Shown: piece by piece, positions 1 to 6,576 of the stretch | Layout: every line of letters starts with the position of its first letter | How positions within the stretch are numbered: the first letter of the stretch is position 1 | Assembly (NCBI RefSeq): GCF_045223415.1 | Contig: NZ_JBEQZJ010000049.1 | Span: 1 to 26,132 of the forward strand | DNA length: 26,132 nt | Source of the DNA: Hoskinsella mucinilytica | Lineage (GTDB): Bacteria > Bacillota_I > Bacilli_A > Erysipelotrichales > Erysipelotrichaceae | Direction: 5' to 3' | Position numbers and translations under genes: made by a program | The notes under the pieces: generated by a model | What the model was told of the DNA's origin: nothing | The model's input: only the letters and a program-made list of their open reading frames with translations | Database searches by the model: none

Positions 1-18
1 CTCGTTCAGCGCTCGTAT

Positions 19-87
19 ATAATACCAAACATACTTCTTCCTGTCAACGCTTTTTTAAATCTTTTTCTCGATTTTTTCAACTTTTTT
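19..87 (-). promoter_or_regulatory. Very strong leftward promoter with phased A-tract UP element
   Basis: Read on the minus strand there is a perfect -35 TTGACA (42-47), a 17-base spacer and -10 TATTAT (19-24). Transcription would start near base 12 and leave the window. Upstream of the -35 lie four A-tracts, at 51-56, 62-66, 72-77 and 82-87, whose starts repeat every 10-11 bp. Phased A-tracts of this kind are typical of UP elements of rRNA and other very highly expressed operons. The transcribed gene is not in the window, so an rRNA operon is a guess. Confidence 0.8.
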
Positions 88-115
88 GCTATGAAAACAC
101 TTACAAGAGCTATAT

Positions 116-142
116 ATATAAAAAAGCGGCTTATCTAGCCGC
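116..142 (-). terminator. Intrinsic terminator of spx, containing its last codons
   Basis: On the minus strand a perfect 6-bp stem (GCGGCT/AGCCGC, 126-142, 5-base loop) is followed by a T run and an AT stretch. The spx stop codon TAA (131-133) and the two preceding Ala codons lie inside the hairpin, so the gene has essentially no 3' untranslated region. The structure separates spx from the strong promoter to its left. Confidence 0.85.
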
Positions 143-577
143 ATTTTCTGCTCTTTCTCGTACCTTTCCACAAATCGGATAGTTCGCACAAGATGGATTA
201 CATGCCTTTTCTGCCGCAATTCGTAACTGAGGTGGAACAAGTGCTGTTATCTCATCATCATCATAACCTACCACGAAGCTTTTCTCACTTATCATGATCG
301 GTCTTTTTAAGATACTTGGATTCTTTTGTATCAAGTCTACCAGTTCTTTCATAGAAAATTCATCTAAATCTCGATTTAATTCCTGAAAAGCTTTGGACCT
401 TGTACTAATCAGATCCTCGGTTCCATTTTCAGAACGTTGTAATAGGTATTTTATTTCTTCCTCTTTTAATAATGTTGTAAAAATATTCTTCTCAATGAAT
501 TTCATATCATTGTCCTTCAGCCATTGTTTTGCTTTTCTACAGCTAGCACAACCCGGAGATGTATATAATATGATCAT
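131..577 (-). CDS. spx: Spx-family redox transcription regulator with Cys-rich C-terminal tail
   Basis: A 148-residue ArsC/Spx-type thioredoxin-fold protein. Spx binds the RNA polymerase alpha C-terminal domain and redirects transcription during thiol stress. Seen here: the CxxC redox switch (Cys10, Cys13), Gly52, which in Bacillus Spx contacts alpha, and Arg92 in a KRPIM segment, all at the Bacillus positions, so Spx is favoured over arsenate reductase. The start is ATG 575-577, behind AGGAGG with a 7-base spacer. The protein is about 17 residues longer than Bacillus Spx (131 aa). The extra tail holds Cys126, Cys130 and Cys136 (CX3CX5C) and ends in ENAAR, unlike the Bacillus ClpXP-recognised end. 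It is monocistronic and divergent from trpS. The family call is firm; which Spx paralogue it is (Spx or MgsR type) is less certain. Confidence 0.9.
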   Translation of the reverse strand: MIILYTSPGCASCRKAKQWLKDNDMKFIEKNIFTTLLKEEEIKYLLQRSENGTEDLISTRSKAFQELNRDLDEFSMKELVDLIQKNPSILKRPIMISEKSFVVGYDDDEITALVPPQLRIAAEKACNPSCANYPICGKVRERAENAAR

Positions 578-605
578 ATCTGAACCTCCTTTAATTTCTA
601 TGTAT

Positions 606-634
606 ATTATATAGGATAGTTTCGGCTAAAGGAA
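606..634 (-). promoter_or_regulatory. Probable spx promoter
   Basis: A perfect -10 TATAAT (606-611) lies on the minus strand about 30 bases upstream of the spx start. At 17-base spacing the -35 would be TTCCTT (629-634), a poor match, so the promoter may depend on an activator or another sigma factor. A short perfect inverted repeat (AAATTC-CTA-GAATTT, 647-661) lies just upstream, between the divergent promoters; its role is unknown. Confidence 0.5.
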
Positions 635-674
635 GTATTTTTTTTGAAATTCCTAGAATTTACATAGAAATTAC

Positions 675-703
675 TTGTCAACTGAAAAATGAAATAGTAT
701 GAT
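675..703 (+). promoter_or_regulatory. Promoter of the T-box-trpS transcript
   Basis: TTGTCA (675-680), a 17-base spacer and TATGAT (698-703) make a good vegetative promoter immediately ahead of the T-box leader. Transcription would start around 710. Confidence 0.75.
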
Positions 704-930
704 AATAAAGGAAACCACGATGAGTTTGGATAAGTAGAATCTTCCTCTATGGCAAAGAGAGCTGATGTATGGTGAAAATCAGTACAAGGGAACGATTTGA
801 ATTGGGCCTTAGGAGTGGATCATAGTATGATCGGTGTCCCCACCGTTATCGGGAAGTGACTTTCATTTAGAAAGTAAGTTGGGTGGTACCACGTCAGACA
901 AAAGCGTCCCTTCGTTGGTGCTTTTTTTAT
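704..930 (+). ncRNA. T-box riboswitch leader, tryptophan specifier
   Basis: A tRNA-sensing leader of about 220 nt ahead of trpS. The Stem I distal elements are visible: AGAGAGCTGATG from 756 and GGTGAAAATCAG at 771-782. The specifier is best read as TGG (803-805), followed by GCC TTAGGAG in the usual context, which matches tryptophan. The T-box core GGGTGGTACCACG lies at 881-893. The terminator arm uses the end of the T-box (ACCACG) and the later CGTTGG segment, then a run of seven T from 922. Uncharged tRNA-Trp would pair with the specifier and with the TGGT bulge and stabilise the antiterminator. TTG overlaps the specifier position by one base, but the downstream gene and the alignment to the following RCC favour TGG. 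Confidence 0.92.
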
Positions 931-947
931 TTATAAGGAGGAATATG

Positions 948-1934
948 ATGAAACGAATGTTAAGTGGCATTAAGCCAACAGGCAGATTGACTCTAGGAAA
1001 TTATATCGGAGCTATCCGCAATTTTGTGAATTACCAAAATGATTATGAGATGTATATCTTCATCGCAAACATGCATGCCATAACGGTTCCACAAGAAAAA
1101 GCAGAATTAAAAAGAAACACCAAAGATTTAATTGCTTTATACATTGCTTGTGGTCTAGATCCAGAAAAAGTCACCATCTTTTTACAGAGCGATGTTCACG
1201 AACATGCAGAGTTGGGATGGATCATGACTTGTAACTCTTATATGGGCGAGCTTCAACGAATGACCCAATATAAAGACAAAACTGCAAAAGGAGAAACAGG
1301 CATTACAGCTGGATTGTTTACCTATCCTTCTTTGATGGCAGCGGATATTTTATTATATGATGCTGATTATGTTCCGGTAGGTGTTGATCAAAAACAACAT
1401 GTAGAATTAACAAGAAATTTAGCGGAACGTTTCAACCATCGTTATGGTGATACCTTTGTGGTTCCTACACCGCTTGTAGAAAAACTAGGCGCTAAAATTT
1501 TTTCACTTCAAGAACCAACGAAAAAAATGAGTAAATCAGAGACCAATCCAAAAGGAACCATCGATCTTTTAGATGAGCCAGCTGTTGCTCGTAAAAAAAT
1601 CATGTCAGCTGTCACGGATTCTATTGGAATTGTTCAATATGATCCACAACAGCAACCGGGTATTTCCAACCTTCTGACCATTTTATCAAGTTTAAATGGA
1701 GAATCAATAGAAGATATCGTTATACGTTATGAAGGAAAAGGCTATGGCGACTTTAAAAAAGAAGTCGGGCAAGCTGTATTTGATTTTTTAAGCAACCTTC
1801 AAGCGAAATACAAAGAGATCACAAGCAGTGGATTAATAGAAAAAGTAATCAAAGAGGGTGATGAAAAAGCACGCTTCATCGCCAGAAAAAAAGTAAACAA
1901 GGTCAAAAAGAAAATCGGCTTAGATATCTTCTAA
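948..1934 (+). CDS. trpS: Tryptophanyl-tRNA synthetase
   Basis: A class Ic aminoacyl-tRNA synthetase that charges tRNA-Trp with tryptophan using ATP. At 328 residues it matches the usual bacterial length (about 330). The N-terminus carries the SGIKPTGRLTLGNYIGAI segment, the TrpRS form of the HIGH motif. KMSKS lies at about residues 193-197. The reading frame is open upstream into the T-box, but that part is leader RNA. Of the adjacent ATGs at 945 and 948, the second has the better spacing (6 bases) from AGGAGG at 936-941. The gene is controlled by the T-box and stands alone, converging on uppP. Confidence 0.96.
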   Translation: MKRMLSGIKPTGRLTLGNYIGAIRNFVNYQNDYEMYIFIANMHAITVPQEKAELKRNTKDLIALYIACGLDPEKVTIFLQSDVHEHAELGWIMTCNSYMGELQRMTQYKDKTAKGETGITAGLFTYPSLMAADILLYDADYVPVGVDQKQHVELTRNLAERFNHRYGDTFVVPTPLVEKLGAKIFSLQEPTKKMSKSETNPKGTIDLLDEPAVARKKIMSAVTDSIGIVQYDPQQQPGISNLLTILSSLNGESIEDIVIRYEGKGYGDFKKEVGQAVFDFLSNLQAKYKEITSSGLIEKVIKEGDEKARFIARKKVNKVKKKIGLDIF

Positions 1935-1938
1935 AAAA

Positions 1939-1965
1939 AACTTTCCTTCATCGGAAAGTTTTTTA
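1939..1965. terminator. Bidirectional terminator between trpS and uppP
   Basis: An 8-bp perfect stem (AACTTTCC/GGAAAGTT, 1939-1946 and 1953-1960) is flanked by an A run on the left and a T run on the right. It can therefore end transcription from both the plus strand (trpS, stop at 1932-1934) and the minus strand (uppP, stop at 1966-1968). Confidence 0.85.
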
Positions 1966-2796
1966 TTAAATCACTTTAAAATATAAACATGCAAGTACGA
2001 TAATACCTAAAACGATACGATACCATCCGAATAATTTAAAGTCATGTTTTTTAATGTAACTCATCAAGAAACGAATAACCAGAATAGAAACAACAAAAGC
2101 AACTACCATACCGGTTACTAAAATACCGATTTCCATTCCACTAAACGCCAATCCGAATTTCACCATTTTCAATAAACTTGCGCCAAACATAACCGGAATT
2201 GCGAGGAAAAAAGTGAATTCCGCAGCGATCGTACGACTGACACCGATCATCAAACCACCAATGATGGTCGCTCCACTTCTACTAGTTCCCGGAAAAATAG
2301 CTGCAATCAATTGGAAGATTCCAATAATTATTGCATCTTTGTAGCTTAATTCTTGCAATGTTGTAACTCTTGCTCGTTTATTCTTATTACCATTCTCTAT
2401 AATGATAAAGGCAATACCCACCAAAATCAGCATAATTGCAACAACAATAGAATTATAAAGATGTTCATCCAACCAATCATCCAATAGAATTCCTACAACA
2501 GCGGCCGGAACACATGCGACAAGAATTTTACCCCATAAATTCATAATGTCATAACGAATCAATGGTCGATTTTTATTTTTTAAATTCAAAGGGAAGATCT
2601 TGTGCCAGTATAGTAAGACAACTGCAAGGATTGCCCCTAGCTGAATCACAACCAGAAATACATTCCAGAATTCTTCAGAAACCTTCATTGGCAGAACTTC
2701 TTCAAATAGAATCATATGCCCAGTGGAACTGACTGGCAACCACTCTGTCACACCTTCAACGATTCCATATAATATAGCTTTAATAATTTCGAACAT
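1966..2796 (-). CDS. uppP: Undecaprenyl-diphosphatase (BacA/UppP)
   Basis: An integral membrane phosphatase that converts undecaprenyl pyrophosphate to the monophosphate, so the lipid carrier can be re-used for cell-wall synthesis. The family is linked to bacitracin resistance. The 276-residue length is typical. The first signature is EGVTEWLPVSSTGHM with Glu14, Glu18 and His27; the second is PGTSRSGAT. The hydrophobic segments are repeated as expected for the inverted-repeat fold. The start is ATG 2794-2796, behind AGGAG with a 6-base spacer. It lies 75 bases after murD and has its own consensus promoter in that gap. No terminator separates it from murD, so read-through from the murein operon is possible. 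Confidence 0.95.
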   Translation of the reverse strand: MFEIIKAILYGIVEGVTEWLPVSSTGHMILFEEVLPMKVSEEFWNVFLVVIQLGAILAVVLLYWHKIFPLNLKNKNRPLIRYDIMNLWGKILVACVPAAVVGILLDDWLDEHLYNSIVVAIMLILVGIAFIIIENGNKNKRARVTTLQELSYKDAIIIGIFQLIAAIFPGTSRSGATIIGGLMIGVSRTIAAEFTFFLAIPVMFGASLLKMVKFGLAFSGMEIGILVTGMVVAFVVSILVIRFLMSYIKKHDFKLFGWYRIVLGIIVLACLYFKVI

Positions 2797-2824
2797 AACA
2801 GACTCCTTTTCTGATTTCTATACC

Positions 2825-2853
2825 ATTTTATCCCAAAACTATAAAAAGTACAA
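2825..2853 (-). promoter_or_regulatory. uppP promoter
   Basis: On the minus strand, TTGTAC (2848-2853), a 17-base spacer and TAAAAT (2825-2830) sit about 30 bases before the uppP start codon. The match to a vegetative promoter is good. Confidence 0.7.
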
Positions 2854-2871
2854 TCCTGTTTTTCTAACAAT

Positions 2872-4191
2872 TTACTTACAATTATCTAAATAATCATGTA
2901 CGATTTCTTTAAAGTACTTCCCTCTTACCTCATAATTCGGGAATTGGTCATAGCTACTGCAGGCTGGTGATAATAAGATCGTATCCCCTGCGCATGCAAG
3001 TTTGATTGCTTCTTCAAGCGCTTGTTTCATATCTTCTTTTTCGATTACATGAGTAAAGATATCCTGGAATTTATGTTTGGTTTCACCAAAAGAAATACAG
3101 CATTTGATTCTTTCATCATATCGTTTTAAATCATCAAAGCTAATTCCTTTATCATGTCCGCCTGCCAACAAGATGATATTTTTTTCAAAAGAAGATAGTG
3201 CCGCAGTTACTGCATGGGTGTTGGTTGCTTTACTATCGTTATAAAATTTGACACCATCTGCTTCTCCTACAAATTCCAAGCGATGTTCTACCGGTTCAAA
3301 TGAGCGAATGGTCGCTTGAATATCTGGAATGCTGACACCGAGCTTATATGCCATACAGCTCGCTACCATCGCATTGCTTAAATTATAGTCACCTACGATA
3401 GGAAACATCGTTTCTTCAAATAGTAAGGTATCGTGCAAGTATACTGCACCATCTTTACGATATAGATCCACATCTGTTCTTGTCAAGGAAAAATCTATGA
3501 CCGTACATGGGATATCTTTGGCATATTCCATGACCGTAGCATCATCTACATTACGTAGAAACCAATCATCTTTTTGGCAATTTTCATAAATTTTCATCTT
3601 GGAAGCATAGTAAGCATCTACACTTGGCATATAATCCAAATGATCTGGTGCTAGATTACAAACCACGCTCACGCTTGGTTCAAATTTTTCAATACCGAGT
3701 AACTGGAAATTACTCAATTCTAATGCAACATCTTTTTCTTCCGTTTCATATTCATATGCTAATTCACTTAAGGGCCAACCGATATTACCGGCGACAATTG
3801 CTTTTCCATTATGCTTCAGCATTTCATAAAGCATGGTCGTAATGGTTGTTTTTCCATTGGTCCCGGTAACTGCACCATATCGAAAACGTTTGGCATAGCG
3901 ATATCCAATTTCTACTTCTGTTAGTATTTTTATCTTATGGTCCACAAAATATTTCACAAATGGGACAGTATATTTGATGCCGGGGTTTTTAACCACAAAA
4001 GCCCAACCATCATGTTTTAAGGTCTCAGGGTGGCCTTGTTCTTCTACATGTATTCCCATCGCTTTTAATGCTTCTTTTTCTTTGATTACAGACATATCTG
4101 TGATCGTTACCTCATACCCATGACGATGTAATAGCTTACTGACTGCTACACCACTTTTCGCCGCACCGATTACCAAAACCTGTTGTTTCAT
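2872..4191 (-). CDS. murD: UDP-N-acetylmuramoyl-L-alanine--D-glutamate ligase
   Basis: A cytoplasmic Mur ligase that adds D-glutamate to UDP-MurNAc-L-Ala using ATP. At 439 residues it has the family length. It begins with a Rossmann-like segment (VLVIGAAKSGVAVSKLL). The ATP P-loop is GTNGKTT. The central domain carries LSNFQLLGIEKF and NLAPDHLDYM, and the C-terminal domain carries EHRLEFV, NDSKATNTHA, LLAGGHDKG and LSPACSSYDQF. The start is ATG 4189-4191, one base after the mraY stop, with AGGAG inside the end of mraY; translation is therefore probably coupled. It is the last murein gene of the cluster: the ftsW/spoVE and murG genes that usually follow are absent. Confidence 0.97.
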   Translation of the reverse strand: MKQQVLVIGAAKSGVAVSKLLHRHGYEVTITDMSVIKEKEALKAMGIHVEEQGHPETLKHDGWAFVVKNPGIKYTVPFVKYFVDHKIKILTEVEIGYRYAKRFRYGAVTGTNGKTTITTMLYEMLKHNGKAIVAGNIGWPLSELAYEYETEEKDVALELSNFQLLGIEKFEPSVSVVCNLAPDHLDYMPSVDAYYASKMKIYENCQKDDWFLRNVDDATVMEYAKDIPCTVIDFSLTRTDVDLYRKDGAVYLHDTLLFEETMFPIVGDYNLSNAMVASCMAYKLGVSIPDIQATIRSFEPVEHRLEFVGEADGVKFYNDSKATNTHAVTAALSSFEKNIILLAGGHDKGISFDDLKRYDERIKCCISFGETKHKFQDIFTHVIEKEDMKQALEEAIKLACAGDTILLSPACSSYDQFPNYEVRGKYFKEIVHDYLDNCK

Positions 4192-4192
4192 A

Positions 4193-5155
4193 TCAGATCA
4201 CTCCTAACCATAAACCAACTGCCGCACAAAGAAAGCCAATGCTCCAAAACATCAATACTACCTGAGTTTCTTTCATTCCACACATTTCAAAATGATGGTG
4301 GATAGGTGCCATTTTGAATACACGTTTTTTTGTCAACTTATAGCTAGTTACCTGAATTACAACAGATAATAGTTCCATAACGAAGACACCGCCAATGATG
4401 ATTAGCAATAATTCTTCTTTTAAAATCATAGCAGTTGCGGCCAAAAGGCCACCTAATGCCAATGATCCGGTATCTCCCATAAAAATCTTCGCAGGATGTA
4501 AATTGAATTTCAGATAACCGATCAAGGAACCACAAACCGCCAATAAGAAAATCGCTAGATCCGTATTTTTCTGTAATAAAGCAAATACGATAAAAGGCGC
4601 AATTGCCACAAGTGAAGTTCCAGCAGATAAACCATCTAATCCATCAGTCAGATTCACGGCATTGCTTTCACATGTAAACATAAAGAAAATCAAAACAAAA
4701 TATAAAAATCCTAATTGTAGTGTCATATGAACTACAGGTATTTGTATCGTTGTTTCTGCGACTTGTACATATAGAAAGTAAAAAATAACTGCCAAAACCG
4801 ATTGCATGAAAAATTTCATACCTGGCTTTAGTCCATCATTATTTTTCTTAACAACGATCAAAAAATCATCAATAAAACCAATCAATGCGTATCCTAAATA
4901 GGCAAATACAACGATCAACATATTCATAGAAGTAAATGCCTTAGGGTTTAAGATCAATGTCACGATAATCGGAACCAGTACAAACACCATACCACCCATC
5001 GTTGGCGTACCACCTTTTGCTTTATGACTTGCCAAGCCTTCTTCTCGTTCCACCTGTCCGAATTTGATCTTATGTAGGAACGGGATCAGCTTTGGCATCA
5101 CCAAAAGTGTGACGATCAAAGAACACCCGAACGCAAGTATATAATTTATTTCCAA
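4193..5155 (-). CDS. mraY: Phospho-N-acetylmuramoyl-pentapeptide transferase
   Basis: An integral membrane enzyme that transfers phospho-MurNAc-pentapeptide to undecaprenyl phosphate, making lipid I. It has 320 residues and many hydrophobic helices. Diagnostic motifs in order: ALIGFIDDFLIVVKK (the Asp pair), NAVNLTDGLDGLSAG, FMGDTGSLALGG and the PIHHHFE loop. The start codon is TTG (5153-5155), preceded by a perfect AGGAGG with a 7-base spacer; the next in-frame ATG is residue 20 and would remove part of the first helix. The gene overlaps the end of murE by 10 bases, pointing to coupled translation. Confidence 0.97.
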   Translation of the reverse strand: MEINYILAFGCSLIVTLLVMPKLIPFLHKIKFGQVEREEGLASHKAKGGTPTMGGMVFVLVPIIVTLILNPKAFTSMNMLIVVFAYLGYALIGFIDDFLIVVKKNNDGLKPGMKFFMQSVLAVIFYFLYVQVAETTIQIPVVHMTLQLGFLYFVLIFFMFTCESNAVNLTDGLDGLSAGTSLVAIAPFIVFALLQKNTDLAIFLLAVCGSLIGYLKFNLHPAKIFMGDTGSLALGGLLAATAMILKEELLLIIIGGVFVMELLSVVIQVTSYKLTKKRVFKMAPIHHHFEMCGMKETQVVLMFWSIGFLCAAVGLWLGVI

Positions 5156-6576
5156 TGGTTTTCCTCCTCACATAATCGTTTATATACGATATCTCTATCA
5201 GAAAAGGGATAGCTATGACCATTTACGATCTGTGATGTTTCACTTCCTTTTCCAGCGATTATTATTATATCACTATTTTGTGCATATTTAACAGCATGTT
5301 TTATCGCAAAGTAGCGATTTTCAAATATTTCCACATGTGGTTTTGGAAATGTGATCATATCACTCAAAATATGATGGACTGCTTCACCTCTGGGATTATC
5401 AGCTGTAAATATCGCTATATCGCTATAATAAGCAACGATATCCCCCATGATCGCACGTTTTTTCTGGTCTCGATCCCCTCCACAACCGACAATAGTGATC
5501 ACCCTTCCTGTTGCTACTTGTTTCGCAAATTCAAGTAATTGAAATAAGGCATCCGGTGTATGGGCAAAATCGATCCAAATATGATAACCAAAACCTTCTA
5601 TCACTTCCATCCTGCCTGCGACTCCTTTGACCTTTTCACACACCGTTTTCAATTGTTCAAGTGGGATAGAAAGCCTTCTTGCGGCCGCAATGACGCTTGT
5701 CATATTATATACATTGATCATTCCTAATAAGGAAACATGAAACATTTGCTGTTCAATAGAAAAAGAACTATCATGATCAGACAATGCAATATCATGAATC
5801 AATAAATGTGCATCTTTACAACCTATGGTCAAGCAAGGTCCCTGATAAAGCATAGGCAATTCTCGCATTTCTTTGAGATCCTTGTTGTAAATGATGATGC
5901 CATTTTCTTTTAAATAGCGACGTAGCTTAAACTTAGTGAATCGATAATGCGTTTTGGTTATATGGTAATCTAGATGATCTTGTGTAATATTAGTATAGAT
6001 AATAATATCAAATTGAATAAAACAAATGCGGTTGGCATCTATGGCATGAGAACTGACTTCCATCACGATCCCATCTAATGATAGACTTTGTGCAAGATGA
6101 AACAAATGTGCCAAAAGAAACCGTTCTGGAGTCGTATTGGCAATGGTTTGCTTTTGATCGAGATATCGTACCTCTTTGGTACCGATACGCATCATTCTTT
6201 TTCCACAAAGATTCATGACCTGCTCAAGATAAGCAGCAACACTTGTCTTTCCATTGGTCCCGGTTATCCCAATGACAGTCAGATGCTCGCAAAGATTACC
6301 ATAATATAATTCTATTAAAACTTGTGAAATCGCTTCTATACTTTTTACAGTATACACATTGGGCATCTCAACTTTTTTTTCGCATAACACAACTGCACCT
6401 ATTCGCAAAGCCTCTTTGATGAATTGTGTTTGTTGTAGATTGGTTACGTTCCAACATACATAAATCCAATCTTTTTTAAGCCACCTAGTATCATCACTGA
6501 TTCCTTGAATGATACGAGTATCTTCACATTCAATATGAAGTAGATGAAAAAGTTTATTTAACTGAGTCGTTGCCAA
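5146..6576 (-). CDS. murE: UDP-N-acetylmuramoyl-tripeptide synthetase, probably meso-DAP-adding
   Basis: A Mur ligase that adds the third amino acid of the stem peptide. The P-loop is GITGTNGKTS. Further motifs are ANTTPE, MEVSSHAID, TNITQDHLDYH, the lysine in YRFTKFKLRR (probable carbamylated Lys), FAHTPDAL, GCGGDRD and DNPRGE. The DNPR motif is the one associated with meso-diaminopimelate specificity, which is an inference here. Start choice: the frame opens with GTG at 6601-6603, but the strong GGGGAGG lies after that codon. TTG at 6574-6576, 12 bases behind GGGGAGG, gives an N-terminus that fits the family (476 aa). With this start it overlaps the spoVD-like gene by 23 bases. Product call firm, start uncertain. 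Confidence 0.93.
   Translation of the reverse strand: MATTQLNKLFHLLHIECEDTRIIQGISDDTRWLKKDWIYVCWNVTNLQQTQFIKEALRIGAVVLCEKKVEMPNVYTVKSIEAISQVLIELYYGNLCEHLTVIGITGTNGKTSVAAYLEQVMNLCGKRMMRIGTKEVRYLDQKQTIANTTPERFLLAHLFHLAQSLSLDGIVMEVSSHAIDANRICFIQFDIIIYTNITQDHLDYHITKTHYRFTKFKLRRYLKENGIIIYNKDLKEMRELPMLYQGPCLTIGCKDAHLLIHDIALSDHDSSFSIEQQMFHVSLLGMINVYNMTSVIAAARRLSIPLEQLKTVCEKVKGVAGRMEVIEGFGYHIWIDFAHTPDALFQLLEFAKQVATGRVITIVGCGGDRDQKKRAIMGDIVAYYSDIAIFTADNPRGEAVHHILSDMITFPKPHVEIFENRYFAIKHAVKYAQNSDIIIIAGKGSETSQIVNGHSYPFSDRDIVYKRLCEEENHWK

Noticed and set aside
834..944. Upstream extension of the trpS frame from GTG 834
   Set aside because: These codons lie within the T-box core and terminator; the real start is the ATG behind AGGAGG at 948.
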